Shown in pieces: positions 35,301-50,300 of a stretch of DNA of 52,672 nt (position 1 is its first letter; each line of letters opens with the position of its first letter). The DNA comes from Comamonadaceae bacterium CG12_big_fil_rev_8_21_14_0_65_59_15 (GTDB taxonomy: Bacteria; Pseudomonadota; Gammaproteobacteria; Burkholderiales; Burkholderiaceae_C): contig PCUV01000102.1 in assembly GCA_002786915.1 (NCBI GenBank), positions 1 through 52,672 on the forward strand, read 5' to 3'. The notes beneath the pieces were generated by a model. The model was not told where the DNA came from. It searched no databases and worked only from the letters and a program-made list of their open reading frames with translations. Position numbers and translations under genes: made by a program.

Positions 35301-38300
35301 CGACACCGGTAGTCCGGCAGCTTCCCTGGTCAGCATCACCGCAGAAAACCAACTGCGGGTGGGCCCCGAAGTGGTGGCTGTGGGCGATTCGGTCAAACTG
35401 CGTGCCGACACCCTGCGCCTAGAAAGCGCATTGGCCAGTGTGTCCGTGTCTGCCCCCACTGGCTGGAACGGCACTGCGCCCGACTCCATCAGCATCACCA
35501 AAGGCGTGTCCTTTGTGGCCAAACAGGGCTTGGTGTCCCTGTACCGCTTCTTTAATGCGCCAGAGCTGATGGAATATCGCGCAGGCGACTATTTCATCTT
35601 TGGCTACGGTTCCACCTTCACCCGCCTGCTGCCGCAGAGCATCACCACCCAAACCCTGATTTTGGAAACTGGTGGCACCCTCAGCATGACGGGCGACCTC
35701 AAAGTGGGCCAGCACCTGGAGCTGATCGCCGCTGAAAACGTGGTGATCACCGGCACCATTGGCACCGGCTCCACGTCGGATGCCGAGATTGACGAGGTCA
35801 TCATCACCGCCAAGGGCACCAAGAATATCGTGCGCTCCATCGACCTCAATAATGATGGCGACACCAGCGACACGCTCAACGAAGTCATTTTTGCCGCCAC
35901 CGACCGCAACGCCGATGGCGACACGCTCGACACCGTCTATGTCACCAATGCCAGCTACCGTGGCCAAACCGGCTACACCGGCCTGGCCGTTGAGGCCGCC
36001 TATGGGCTGGACTACAACGCCGATGGCCTCATCAGCGGCACGGTGAACGAGGCCGGTGTGGTTACCCCCACCGGGTTCATCAACATCAAGGTCGACACCC
36101 TGCCCGCTAGCAACTTTGAGCTGCGCGCCCTGCGCGACATCGCACTTGACCTGGGCACCAACAACGATGCCGTGGTCACCAACCTGGCACTCACCGGCTT
36201 TGTCGGCGGCATCACCGGTTATGACGCCGCGCGTAACGTGGCCATCACGGTGGAGGGCCTGCTCACCGTCAAAGGCGGTATTGTGGCCGCCAATGAAACC
36301 TCGGGTCAGTTGCAGCTCACCGCCCAGCAGATCACCACCGACGGTGCGTCGGTGTTTATCGCCAAAGACCTGGCCGTGCAGGCCACCAACGGGGCCCAGC
36401 TCAACACCCTGATCGACACCCTCACCATCAACTCGTCCGGCACCGGTAATGTTCAGGTGAATGAGGCCACTGGCCTGACCGTCAACAACATTACCGCCAA
36501 AGACGGCAGCATCGAGGTGCGTGCCGGTGGTGACCTGACAGTGCGCGACATCAGCAACCTGGCCGACGGCGATGCCATCACGCTCAAGGCCTCGGGCAAT
36601 TTGTCTGTGGACCGGGTCGAGGCGGGCACCTCGGTGGGGACGCAAAAAACCAGCGGCAGTGTCATCACGGTGGATGCCTCTGGCACCATCTCTGAACTGA
36701 AAGCCCTGGTGCGTGACGCCTATGGCAACGTCACCGGCGAAGACTACGACCAAACCGCTGCCGAACTGTATGGATACCAGGTGGTGATCAAAGGCACGAC
36801 TGCACCCACGACACTTGCCCTGACGGACTCTGCCAAACGCGGCACCGGCAATGAACTCGAAGTGCGCTTTACTGCTGGCAGCGCCGGTCTGACCACCACC
36901 ACCACCACCGTTAGCGCGTCGGGCACCTTTAACCAGGGTGGGGCGGGTGTGACGGTCACGAGCAGCACATCTCCGGAGGCTGGCAAACTCGCCACACAAA
37001 TTGAGCGGGTGGTGTTTGACCCCAGCCGCCTGGGTGCCGAGTACAGCTACGCCATCAGCCTGGGCACCACTGCCGGGACGCAGACCGCATACACCGTCAA
37101 GGTGGGCGATGTGGTGAACGGTGCCACCGTCACCGCCGACTGGACCAGTATCCTGGCAGCGTTTGAGTACAAGCTGGAGCACATCAGCGGCCTGGCCCTG
37201 ACGGTGGCCGCCATCGTGAGCGACGTGTCCCTGATGATCGAAGGCCCCAACAACACCCCGTTTGTCTTGAGTGCCGCCAGCATTACCCAAACCCGCTCTG
37301 GCACGGTGGACAACGCCACCATCAACAGCTTTAACTCTCCCGTTACCACCGCTACCGCAGCGGCGGCCCAGGTGTCAGACCTGGCGTTTGACAACGCGGC
37401 CCTGGCGGCCGACGGTGTCTACACCGTGGTGGTGAACGGCCACGTGTACCAGTCTCGCGTGGGCGCCAACGCCATCCTGACCCTCAGCGGCGCCAGCACC
37501 GGCAACATCACCGTCGATGCGGTTGGGCCGATTGCAGGGGTGGCTACTGCTGCCGTCAACCCGAAAGACATCGCCGACCCCGCCACCGCGCGCACCATTA
37601 ATTTGAGTGGCATCACGGTTGCGGCCAGCACCGATTACACCGTCACGATTGCGGGCACTGCCTATACCGTCACATCCGCTGCCACGGGCGAGACCACCAC
37701 CACCCTGGCCACCAAGCTGGCGGCCAAAATCAAGACGCCGGGCGGTAGTCTGACGGCTTATGCCAACACCAGCGCCACTGGCACCGTGGTCACCATCCCC
37801 AGCGCCAGCGGTGCGGGTATTTTGGTCATCACTATGACAGGTGCCACCATCAACCCGGCTGACATTGCCGACCCGGCTTTTGACCGCACGATCAACCTGA
37901 CGGGCGCAGCCGTGGTGGCGGGGGGCACTTACACCGCCACCATTGGGTCGGATGTCATCTCATACGTGGCCACGTCCACCGACACCACGCTGAACCTGGT
38001 GGCCACCGGTTTGGCTGGGGCCATTGATAGCTTTGCGGCTACCAACTACACCGCCACCGCCAGTGGCAGCACCATCACTATCACCGCTGGTGCGGGCATC
38101 AAAGACATCGCCATGTCCAGCTCGGCGCCGGTCAGCGGTATTGAGGGTGTGCTGATTGGTGAGACCACCACCGGCTCCGGCCGCACGGTGAACCTGAGTT
38201 CGCTTAGCGCTGCCAACCTGCAAGGCACTTACACCATTGCCATCAACGGTACCACCGCCTTCAGCTACACCGCTGCGAGCGGTGCCAGCCTGGCCACCAT

Positions 38301-41300
38301 CGCCACCGGCCTGGCAGCCGGCAAGTTGGGCACACCCACGGCCACGGCACGCTCGGCTACGCTTACGAACGACTGGGCCAGCCTGCTGGGTGATCTGAAA
38401 ACCCAAATCGAAGCGGGTGAGCCGATCCTGGTGGTGCCCACCACCACCACCAACGGCAAGCTGACGCTCACGGCCACCCAAAACGCAACGCCTTTCAGCG
38501 TCATGGGGGTCACCGCCGGCAAGGCCAGCAGCGTCACGCGCAACGGCACCGAGCCCAGCACCTTTGCGGCCACCAGTGCCAAGCAGGTTAGCGTGATCGA
38601 CTTTTCTGACACGACCACCCTGTCAAACGGTATGGCTGTTAGCGTGGTGGTGCAAGGCAATGGCGGCGTTGCAAAAGCATTTACAAATTCAGTTGACCTC
38701 AAACCCTCTGGCATCAAAGACTGGGCCACTTTGTTGACAGAGCTAGGCGCTACCATTGTGAACGGCACCAGAACATCTGGAACCACGCCCGTTGCCACGC
38801 TTGATGCGACGGTGGACAGCACCGCTCGCACCCTAACGCTGACCGCGCTCAATAACAATGAGCCGTTCAAGGTCATCGCAAGCGATCTCTACACCAAAGC
38901 ACAAGTGGCCGACGATGGCTTGCAGGTCACCACCGAGGGTACGTCCAACCGCGCCCAGGTGAGCGAAGTGGTGTTTGGTACCTTCCCGTTGGCGGTAGGC
39001 CAAACCTTTAGCATCACCATCAACAGCGAGGCGGCCTACACCCACACCATCACGTCGCTCACAGGCACCGAGGCCACCGACTGGGCTGCGGTGCTGGGCG
39101 CACTTAAAACCAAAATCGATGCCGGCGCGGTGTCGGCAGCGGTTGATGCGGCCAACCGCAAGCTCACCCTGACGGCTGATGCCACGGCCACGGCCTTCAC
39201 GGTGGGGGCGGTGGCGGTCACTTTCAGCAGCACCAGCAGCCTGCCCAGCGCGGCCGCATTTGCCAACCAGCAGGCCGCAGGCAGCGACAGCACCCAGATC
39301 ACCACGCTCACCTTCCCGGCCAGCGCGACCTCTGGCACGACTTACACCGTCACGGTCAACAGCACCGTCTTTAGTAGCACTGCCACCGGCACCAACATGG
39401 CCACGGCCCTGGGCGCTTTGCAAAACACCAGCGGCCAAGGTATCACGGCTGGCAGCGCCGTCACGGCCAGTGTGTCGGGCAATGTGCTCACCCTCACTGC
39501 TGACGCGGCAAACACGCCCTTTGAAGCCAGTGGCGGCGGCATCGCGGCCAGCTCGGGCACCTCGCTCTGGTACCCCAACAACTACGTGCTCATCATGCCT
39601 GAGGGCAGCCGCACAGCCGCTGGCACCTTCCCCGTCACTGCGCAGGGCTCACTCTCGGTAGTGAAGCTGCCCACCTTCCCGACCGACGTGCTCACGCTCA
39701 AGGCCGGTTACAACCAAAACGGCACCGTCAGCGGCCAAACCGGCTCGCTGGTGGTGGTGTCGCCGCTGCAGGGCTCCGACATCACCCTGGCTGCCACGCA
39801 CAGCCTGACGCTGGGCGACAAAGTGACCGCCACCAACCTGAACGTCACCAGTGTGGGTGACAACCTCACCCTCACCACCGACGTGAGCAACCTGGCAGTC
39901 ACCTTCACCAAGGCGGGTAACTTCACCCTGACCGAAGCCAATGCCATTGCCATCAGCAGCCTGGGTATGTTCAGCCCCACCACGGGTGTGGGCGGCGACA
40001 TCACCATCGTGGCCGAAGGCAACATCACCATCAACAGCATCACCGGTATCGCCGGCAAGGTGACCATCACCTCCAAAACCGGCAACATCGTCATTGGCAG
40101 CATGGCCGCTGCGGGTGAAGTGGTGCTGTCGGCGGCCAATGGCAGCGTCACGCTGGGTGATGCCACCCACACCATCGAAGCCGACACCCTGGACATTTTT
40201 GCCAGAGATGCAGTCACGGTCTATGAAAAAGACGCGGTGGTCATCAACCGCATCGCCAGCAGCACCACCCAAATCGTCAGCGCCACACACGCCGTGTCGG
40301 TGGTCGCCGGGGGTGACCTGACGGTCAACGGGGCGATTGAAACCTTAGGCACCCACAACGTCACGCTCACCAGCACCACGGGCAACCTGGCGCTCAACCA
40401 AAGCATCTACACCGCCAGTGGCGACATTAGCTTGACAGCCGGTGAGAGCATCACCCTGTCCGACCAGGCCGACCTGACCAGCACCACCAGCGACAGCGCC
40501 ATCACCCTGCTGGCCGGCACCAACGCTGGCACCAGCACCGGTGCCATCACTCTGACCGGCGACACCTTTGTGGATGCCGGCAGCGGCGCTCTGAGCTTTA
40601 GCGCCGACGGCAACATCACCTTGGGCAAGCTGCGCACCACCAACACCGCCGACTTGCCCATCACCAGCCACTTCGGCGCCATCATCGACGGCGGCGACAG
40701 CCCGCCCGACATCATCGCCACCGGTGCCACCCTGGTGCTGCGCGCAGCCACCGGCGTGGGCTCGGCCAACACCATCGAAACCCAGGTGGCCGCGCTCGAC
40801 ATCATCAACACCACCTCGGGCAACGTGGCCCTAGAAGATGCCGATGCGATTGAAATCTGGCGCATCAGCCAAGGCGGCGCCGGTGACGTGCGTGTGTCCA
40901 CTCTCAACGGTGCCATTGCCACGCGCAATGCACTGGCTATTGACCTGAACCCCACCCCAGTGGCGGCTAACCCAGCCGCACCCACCCCGACCGAAGCCGC
41001 TGCCATTGCACTGGCTAACTCGATTGCCAGCGTGCTGCGCGTGGACACGGGCGCCGTGCAGTTGTACGCCGGTGGCATCGGTGGCCGGATCACCGTGGGC
41101 GCTGGGGCCGATATCAGCGGCCAGACCAACACTGCTCTAGAGACGGTGCTGCTCACCGCCGAAGATGGCAACATCACCTTAGCCGGTGGCATTCGCGTGG
41201 CGGGCCTGGGCAATATTGAGCTCAATGCACCCAAAGGTGCCATCGTGGTGGACCACACCGCGTCCGCCGGCTGGCGCACCGTCAGCGGCAACCCCGATCC

Positions 41301-44300
41301 ACAAATCGACTGGGCCATGCGTCTGGGCAAGTTCAGCACCGTGCAAAGCACGGGCGAGCTGCTGACCGACAAGGTCGAAAGCTACAACGCCAACCGTTTC
41401 CCTGAAGATGCTGACGGCAACGGCGTGGTGCTGCGCAGCGCCGGTGGGGCCTACCTGCAAACCACTGGCGGCTTGCTCAGCCTTACCGCCCGTGACCAGA
41501 TTGGCGAAACCTATGGCAGCTACCTGTTCAGCCCCTACGCGCTGGTGGTGGACGCCGCCACCCTGAACGTGACAAGTGCCGAACGCATGAACGTGTCGGT
41601 ACTGGCCACCGGCAATGTCGAGGTGGTCTCATCCGCAGGTGCGGGCGCCAAAGGCGGCTCCATGGGCGTGAGCACCTTCACCGGTGAGCAAACCATCTCT
41701 GGCGCGGTGGATGCCTCGGGGGATGACATCACCATCACGGCCAACAGTGTGCAAATCAACAGCGACCTGCGCAGCGCCGGGGCCACCCTGACCTTGGCCC
41801 CGATTGACACCTCGCGTCCGATTGTGCTGGGCGACTCCAACACCAGTCCGACGGCCAACACCCTGAGCCTGAGCCTGACCGAGCTGGCTAATCTGCAAGA
41901 CGGCTTTAACGAGATTGTGATCGGTGGGCCCAACAGCAACAGCGTGGTGTCGATTGGCGTCACGGGTGGCACCGATACGGTGCAGTTCAAGGACAACCTG
42001 GTCATTGAAAACCCGCTGTCCGGCGGCGAGGTGTACATCAAACAGGCCTTGGCGGTGGACGGCTCGCTGTCGATTCGCGGGTCGGGGCATACCACCATCG
42101 TCACTAGCAGTGTGGCAGCGACCACTTACATCAGTGTGAACGACTCATTGGTGGTGTCGGGTGCACAGACGATTGAGGCCGGTACATCGGGTGCAGGCAG
42201 CATCCAACTGCTCAACACAACTTACAGCCTCAATGGCGATGGTGTGGCGGGTAACGACACCCTGGCCCTTAAAGCGGCGGGTACCGTCACGATCTACGGT
42301 ACCATTGGCGACACCGACCCCTTAGAGGGGTTGACCGTGGGTGGGTCCGTGAATCGGGGGACTGATGCGACCCTAGGAACGAGCGACGATACCCAGTATT
42401 ACGCGACCAATGTGTCATTTGAACGGCCGGTGACGGTCAATGGTGACTTGATCATTTATGCCACGGGTACCGTCACTTTCAAGGACGATCTGACCTTGAC
42501 GGGTGGTGGCGACCTGATCGTTTACGGAGCTAGCTCGGTTGTATTTGTGGGCAATGTGAGCTTGTCTGGCACCAACGCTGGCGCAGCGGGTGACATCTTC
42601 CTTGAAGGTGATGAAATCAATTTTGGCTACGGCAAAACCGTGGCAGGTAACGGTGTTTTGACGCTGCGCCCCAAAACGGTTGGGCTGGGCATTGAAGTAG
42701 CGCAGCCACCCAGTGAAAACACCAGCTATCTCAATCTGACCAATGCGGAGCTGGACAATTTTCAAGATGGCTTTAGCAAGATTGTGATTGGGCGCCAGGC
42801 AGGGGCGACCACCTCTTATGTTGCCGATGCCAATGCTGATAACGCGGCAGGCGCGGTGCGTTTGGGTGCGATCCAGGCCGAGCAGCAATACACGTTCCGT
42901 GATGCCTTAGAGGTTTATGGTGGCAGCATTGCCGTGGCGGATTACAGCAATCCAGGCTTTATGCTGCGGGTACAGGGCGACCTAACTCTGAACGCCAGCA
43001 GCAGTGGCGGCATCAACTTGTATGGTCAAGTTGAAGCCAGCCAGTCAGACACCTTGGCCGCAGACATCACCATGATGGCGGCCAACGGCAAGATTTGGCA
43101 ACAAACTCCCAGCATCAACACCGATGGACTCACCAACGAGCTCATCCGCGCCAACAAGCTCACCGCCACTGCGGCCACCGGCATTGTGTTGCCGTGGGCG
43201 CAAATCAATGTGCTCGATGCACAGGTCACCGGCGACGGCGACATCAATATCAATGTGATCGGAAGCACCAACGCGCTTGGCACGGCCACACTGGGCGTGG
43301 GCGGCGATGTCAGCGTGTTGCGCTTGTTGCAAGACGATGCCACCAAGGCCGGCAAAATCACCCTGACCACCGAGCTGGGCACCATCACAGTGGCGGTGGC
43401 GGGCACCGGTGTGGTGACCGACGGCACCGGCGACGTGGTGCTGACGGCAGGCGGTACCGCCAAACAAATCGTGGTGGAAGATGTCATTCAAGCCACCAAC
43501 GCCAGCGCGGCCAACAAGATCACGCTACAGGCCGATGGCGCAGTTAGCAACACCGGCGCGGGCGTGATCAGCGCAGCCGGTGCGGGCGTGATCAGCCTGA
43601 CCAGCTTGGCCACCAACATTACCCAAGGTGCCAACATCAGCACCGTGGGCGGCCAGGTCAACCTGACGGCCAGCACCGGCATCAGCATGGCGGGTGACAT
43701 CACCGTCAACGCCGGGGTCAGCAATGGCGCGGTGACCTTTGCCACCACCACCGGCAACATTGTTCTGAGCCAAATTCTGGCAGGCGGCACCACCGGTGGC
43801 AGCATCAGTCTGACGACCACCGCCGGTGCCATCACCGACGGCCGCAGCGACAACCAAAAAACGGCCAACGCCACCAACCTCGAAGGCAACACCGCCAGCG
43901 TGTCATTGGTGGCTGGGGCCGGCGTGGGCTCGGGCGGCACCGAGCTGCAAACCAATGTGGCAGCCCTGGCGGCCAGTGTCACCACCAGTGGCGGCTTGTT
44001 TGTGCGCGAAAAAACCGCACTCACCACCAACGCCATCACCGTGGCCGGCCGTGACGGCACGGTCAGTATCGTCACACTCGACGGTGGCATTACCGTGGCA
44101 GCTTCCATGTTGAACACCGCTATGGGCGGTAATGTGCTGCTGCAAACGGCAGAGTTGACCGAGGGCAGCAGCGCGGACATCGCGGTGAATGCCGAGCTAT
44201 CTACGGCCCACGGCAGCATCAGCCTGCTGGCCAAAGACGCCCTCACCATGGGGGCCAGCGGTCTGGTCAAAACCGCGTCCAGCAACTACCTGGCCGCCGT

Positions 44301-47300
44301 GGATGGCACGACCGCCACCACCTTGAATCTGACCAACAACGCCGGCACGGTGGCTGTGACGACTGGCATCAGCCTAGGCAGCGCCACCATCAACCCGGCG
44401 GTGGTCAGCGATGTGAATGCCCTGCGCACGGCCGACTTTGGCAATGTGCTGGCCGTGACCGGCGCGGTGTACAAGCTCACCATTGACGGTGTGGACTTCA
44501 TCCACACCGCCACCTCGGGGCAGACTTTGGCCAACATCGTCAGCGCCTTGGCTGGCTTGGTGGATACACACGCCACCTATGTGGCCAGCGTGGACCCGCT
44601 CAACGCCAACCGCATCAAGATGACCGCGGGTGCCGGTGCCAAAACCATCACCAGCACGGTGGATGCCACCGCGATGGGCGTGGCCACCGTTAGCGCCATC
44701 CCCGTGGGTGCCACCGTGGGCGCGGCCCGCAGCATTGCGTTTGCACCCGTTACAGCGCAAGTGGGCGCGGCCTACAGCGTCACCATTGGCAGCGACACCT
44801 TCACCCATGTGGCCACCACCGGCCAAACCATGGCCAACATCGTCAGCGCCCTGGCCAGCAAAATTGCGGCCATCCAGACCATTGACCTGCAAGCGGACGC
44901 GGCCCTCAATATGAACGCCACCGCGCAAGTCATCAGCACCGACGGCAACATCCGTTTGGTGGCGGGGGCTGGCTCTGTGGCGGCTGACGGCAGCATGGCG
45001 CTGGGCAAGGTCACCACCAAAGGCACGGGCAGTGTCACAGTGAATGGCACAGGCGACATCAGCCTGGTGGCGACGGCCGCCATCACCGATGCCGGCACCA
45101 CTGCCACTAATCTGACTGGGCGCAACCTTCGTATCAGCGGCACGGCTATCGGCGCGGGCGCGAATGCGATTGAAACCAGCGCCGACACCTTGGCCGCAGT
45201 GGCCTCGGCCGGCGGCGTTTTCCTGGGGCAAAGCAGCACCGCGCTCACCGTGGGCAGTGTGGCTGCCGTGGGCGTGAACCGCATCAGTGCCGCCGGTGTG
45301 GCTGGCGCGAATGGGTCGGTGGACGACGCAGCCCTGGCCGGCCTGACCGCCAGCACAGATAACGCACTGGTCTTGACCACCGCAGGTGGCCTGACGGTGA
45401 ACAACGCGCTCACCGCCACCGGCACCGGCCATGTACTGGTGAGTGCGGGCACCTCGCTGGCGCTGAATGCGGCGATGGATGGCGGCAGCGGCAACATCTC
45501 GGTGTTGTCCGGTGCGGGCCAGACTTATGGTGTGAATGGCGATATCACCAGCACCGGCGGCACCATCGATGTGCAAGCCACCGGCAGCAACAGCAGTATC
45601 GTGATGGATGCCGGCACGGTGTTGCGGGCCGACGGCCAAAACATCCGCATCGCCGCCACCGGCAGCGTGAAGCTGGGGGTGGTGGATGCCCGTACCAGCA
45701 CTGGCCGCAGCGGCGGTGGGGTGACTGATCAAGCCAACTGGGGCTCGGTCAGCGTGGTCAGCAGTGGCAGCATTTTGGACAACGCCAACACCAGCACCGA
45801 CCTCTATGCCAAGGCCCTGCGCCTGACCGCCACCGGCAGCATTGGCCTGCTGGGCGCGGGCAGCACCAACGCGCTTGAAACCGAGGCTAGCACGCTCACA
45901 GCCAGCGCTGGCACGGGTGGCATCAGCCTGAGCGAAGCCAGTGCCTTGACGGTGGGCACGGTGACGGCTGTGCCGGTGAACCGCGTCACGACCAGCGGCA
46001 GCGCCGGAGCAGGAGATGTGACCGATGCGGCAGCGCAAAACCACCTGACCAGCACCGGTGCACTGGTGTTGCAAGCAGCGGGCGAGTTCAATACCCTTGA
46101 CCTGACAGGCAACATCGTTGCGGGGGGTAACCTGCTGGTGCAAACCAGCACGGGCAGCATTGATCTGGCTGGCGACATCAGCAACAGCGCCGGTGCCACC
46201 AGCATCCGTGCTGCGGGCGGCATTGTGCAGCGCGCCACGTCCAGCATCAGCACCACCCTGACCGCCACGACGGTCGAGCTGATCGCGGGCGATACGATCA
46301 ACCAAGAGGCCAACGGTGCCCTGGTGGACACCAGCGCGGCCACTACGCCGGGCAACATCCTGCTGCACGCTACCACCGGCGACATCTTGGTTCAGACCCT
46401 CAATGCGGCCGGTGGCCAAGTGGCCGTCACCGCCCTGGTTGGTTTGATCTTGGATCAGGCCAATGATGCCGCAGTGGATATCACCGCCGCAGGCTTGATC
46501 TTGAACGCAGCCGCAACTGACAAGAGTGTGGGCGCAAGCACCAATGCCCTGGAAGTGAGCGTGACCACCTTGGCCGCCCAGGCTGGCTCGGCGGGCATTT
46601 TCCTGAACGCCCAAGAGCGTGTGACCACGGGTAGCACCAACCGGGGTGTCACCATCGACAGCCTGACCGTTGCGGTTAGCGCGGTGAATGTGGACGGCAC
46701 CTTGCCAGCCACGGCCACGTCACCTGCCACAGCGACGCTGGAAGACCTGACCACGGTCAACAACGGTGCCATCGTGCTGGTCAGTGCCAATAACTTGACA
46801 CTGAACGCAGGCACCGCTGCCAGCAACGTGTTGACCGCCGCAGGCACGGGCAATGTGCGCCTGGACGTGACCGGCACTCTGGCCCTGAATGCGGCCCTGA
46901 ATGCCGGTAGCGGCAATGTGACCGTGCTTAGCACGGGCAGCCAAACCTATGCGGCCGACGGTGACATCACCACCAGCGCAGGCACGATCGACATACAAGC
47001 CACGGCAACCGCCAGCACCATTGGCATGGACGCTGCCACCACCTTCCAGACCACGGGCGGCAACATTCATATGCTGGCAGGCACGGTGGACGGCACCAGC
47101 GGTGCCACGGTGAATGCAGGCGGCAATATCACCCTGGGCTTGCTCGATGCGCGCAGCACCACAGGCCGCAGCGGTACCGCCGATGCCGACCAAACCAATT
47201 GGGGTTCGGTCAGCGTGGTCAGCACCAACGGCAGTGTGCTGGACAACGCAGCAGATACGGCGGTCAACATCTACGCCAACACCTTGCGTCTGGTCGCGGG

Positions 47301-50300
47301 CGGTGTTGCCAGCGCCATTGGCGCACTGGGCACCAACACCACCAACGCCCTAGAGCTGGAAGTGGCCACCCTGTCGGCCAAGGCCGGCACAGGCGGCATC
47401 AGCCTGAGCGAGGCCACGGCCATCACCGTGGCAATCCAGGCGCAGGATGCAGCCAAGGTGAACCGTGTCACCACCAGCGGCACGGCGGGTGTGGGCGATG
47501 TCACCGATGTGCTGGCGCACAGCGACCTGACCAGCACCGGCGCTTTGGTGCTGCAAACCACTGCGGGCAGCATCACCACCTCGGCCACCGGCGGGGCGGT
47601 CACGGCGGCGGGTAACCTGTTGCTCAAGGCGGCAGGGGCTTCGTCGGACATCACGCTGGGGGCGGCGCTGACCAATAGCACAGGTTATATCAGCCTGAAT
47701 GCCGAGCGCGATGTGCTGCAAAACGCCAACATCACGGCCAGCGCTGAGTTCAAGTCGATTGACGTCCTGGCCGGCAACGCCATCACCATGGCGCAAGGCA
47801 CGGCGATCACCCAATCGGCCGGTGCCAACAACGGCAATATCTTGCTGCAAGCCGGTGCTGCCAACGGCAGCGCGGGCGGCGACATCACCATCGAGCTGAT
47901 TGCAGCAGGTGCAGGCAGCGTCAGCTTGACCGCCACCAAGGGCAGCATCAAAGACGGTGACACTGCGGGTGATTCCGAGGTGGACATCACCGCCAGCGGC
48001 TTGCTGCTCAAGGCCGGCACCCAAGTGGGTGAGGGCGCTAATCACCTGGAGACCACGGTCGCCAGCGTTAGCGCCAATGCCGGCAGCGTGGGCGTGTTCC
48101 TGACCGAGACCGACAGCATCACCGTCAGCTCGCAAACCGTCAACATCTACCGGGTCGATGCCTTGGCCGATGCCACTTACAGCAGCAACACCAATCAGCT
48201 CAAGCTCAGCAGCGCCGCCGACGGCACGGTGGTGCTGGCCAACAAGGCGGGTGACCTGACGGTCAGCTCGGACGTGCTGGCCACCGGTAGCGGCCATGTG
48301 CGGCTGGATTCAGCCGGTGCGATCGTGCTGAACAACGCGGTGGATGCGGGCTCTGGCCACATCACCTTGGTGGCGGGCAGCAGCCTGACCCAAAAGGCCA
48401 ACCTCACCACCACGGGCAGCGGCACCATCGACGTGCGCGCTGTCACCAGTGTGGCGATGGACAACGGCACGCTCACCAGCGCGGCGGCCAACATCCGCTA
48501 CGTGGCGGGCACCACCCTGACGCTGGGCAGCATCAGCACCAGCGCCGACGTGAGCCTGACTGCCAGCAGCATCACCGACAGCGGAACCACCGACACCGAC
48601 ATCAGCGCCGACGAGCTGCGACTGGTGACCACCGGCGCGACAGCGGGCGCTGGCGTAGGTTTGCGCACCCAGCACCTGCAGATCAATGTGGCCAAGCTGG
48701 CCGCCAATGTGGTGGGTGTGGTCGATGGCATCAGCACGTCGGCCACCTACGGCTCGGGCGGCGTGTTCCTGACCGAGGCCAATGACCTCATCATCGACAG
48801 CCTGAGCGCCATCACGGTCAACGAAGTGTTGGTTGGCGGCAGCCTGGATGCCACCACCCTCTCGGATGCCAGTTTGTCTGACCTGGTCTCGGCCGGTCAC
48901 CTGGTGCTGGCCACCACGGCGGGCAGCCTCACGGTCAACCAAGGTGATGCGGATGACATAGGTATCAGTGCGGCTGGCAATCTGCTGCTGCAGTCCGGCG
49001 GCACCAGCGGCGACGTGACGGTGAATGCGGATGTGCGCAGCAGCGCGGGCAACATCAGCATCAATACCGGTCGCAGCCTGCTGCAAAACGCCGACATCAG
49101 CACGGCGGGTAGCGGCTTGACGATTGACCTGGTGGCAGCGCAAGCCATCAGCATGGCGCAGTCTGGCGGTCAAACCGTGACGACGACGACCACTAACGGC
49201 AACGTCTTGCTGCAAGCGGCCAATGGCAACATCACGCTGGAAACCGTTAGCGCAGGCACCGGCAACGTCAGCATCACCGCCACGGCGGGCAGCATTCTGG
49301 ACGGCGACGCACTTGCCGACGCCGAGGTGGATATTCTGGCCAATGGCTTGATCCTGAAAGCCGGTGTTACCGCCGGCCTGGGTGCCAACCACCTCGAAAC
49401 CACCGTCACCACGCTGACCGGGCACGCCGCCAGTGGCATACCGCTGGTGAGTGCGGTGGACACGGCTGATGTGAATACCCTGCGGACGATCAATTTTGCG
49501 GGTGTGTCGGTGGTGGCTGGGGATTATTCCGTCACCGTGGGGGCCAATGGCAGCAATGTTGCCCACACATTCGCAGTCACTGCTGTGGGGTCGGAGTCCA
49601 TCGGCACCATCGCGAGCGCCTTGCGCACCGCGATCAATGCCTATAAACCCGGTGGCGTGCAAATTTACACCGCCGACATCAATAGTAGCAACAGCAGTCA
49701 GTTGGAAATCAAAGCGGGTGCGGGCACGGCCGCCATCACCACGGCCATACCGGGTACCGCAACTGGCACCGTATCGGTCAACGCTGCCGACACCGCCGAC
49801 GCGAACGCCTTGCGCACAGTGGACTTCAGTGGTATGGCGGCTGTTACGGGAGTGGCGTATTCGGTCACCATCGACGGCACCCAGTACGCTTATTCCGCCG
49901 TCGCTGGCAACACCATGGCGGACGTGGTCACGCAACTTGCCAGCGCGATCCAGACCGCTGGCGTTTATGCGGCTTCAGCCGACCCAGTGATTGATACCAA
50001 ACTGCACCTCACCACCGGTGCCGGCTTGAAGGTCATCACCGCTGCAGTCACGGGCACAGCCGCCAGCTCAGGCCTGTATGTGACTGAGTCCGACGGGGTC
50101 ACCCTTGACACCGTTACGGTCAATGTCAACCGCTATGCGCTGGCCTTGAATGCCGACCTGTTGCGCACGCTTGATTTCACGAATTCGACCGTACCCACCA
50201 CTGGCGCTTACACCGTGACCGTGACGATCCAGGGCACGGCCTTTACCGTCAACGCGACTTCTGGCCAGACGCTTGTGGCGACGGTTGCAGCACTTGCCAC

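Noticed and set aside
35419..37290. Long reverse-strand open frames (up to about 740 codons at 44374-46614) and many +2-frame open frames across the giant gene
   Set aside because: They are low-complexity shadows of the biased Gly/Ala/Thr codons of the giant protein. They lack ribosome binding sites and recognisable domains and they follow its repeats.
36990..39560. Flagellin or flagellar hook-associated gene, because of the hook-IN-like modules
   Set aside because: The modules are only layout-similar and are embedded in one adhesin-like protein. No flagellin D0/D1 ends or flagellar neighbours are present.
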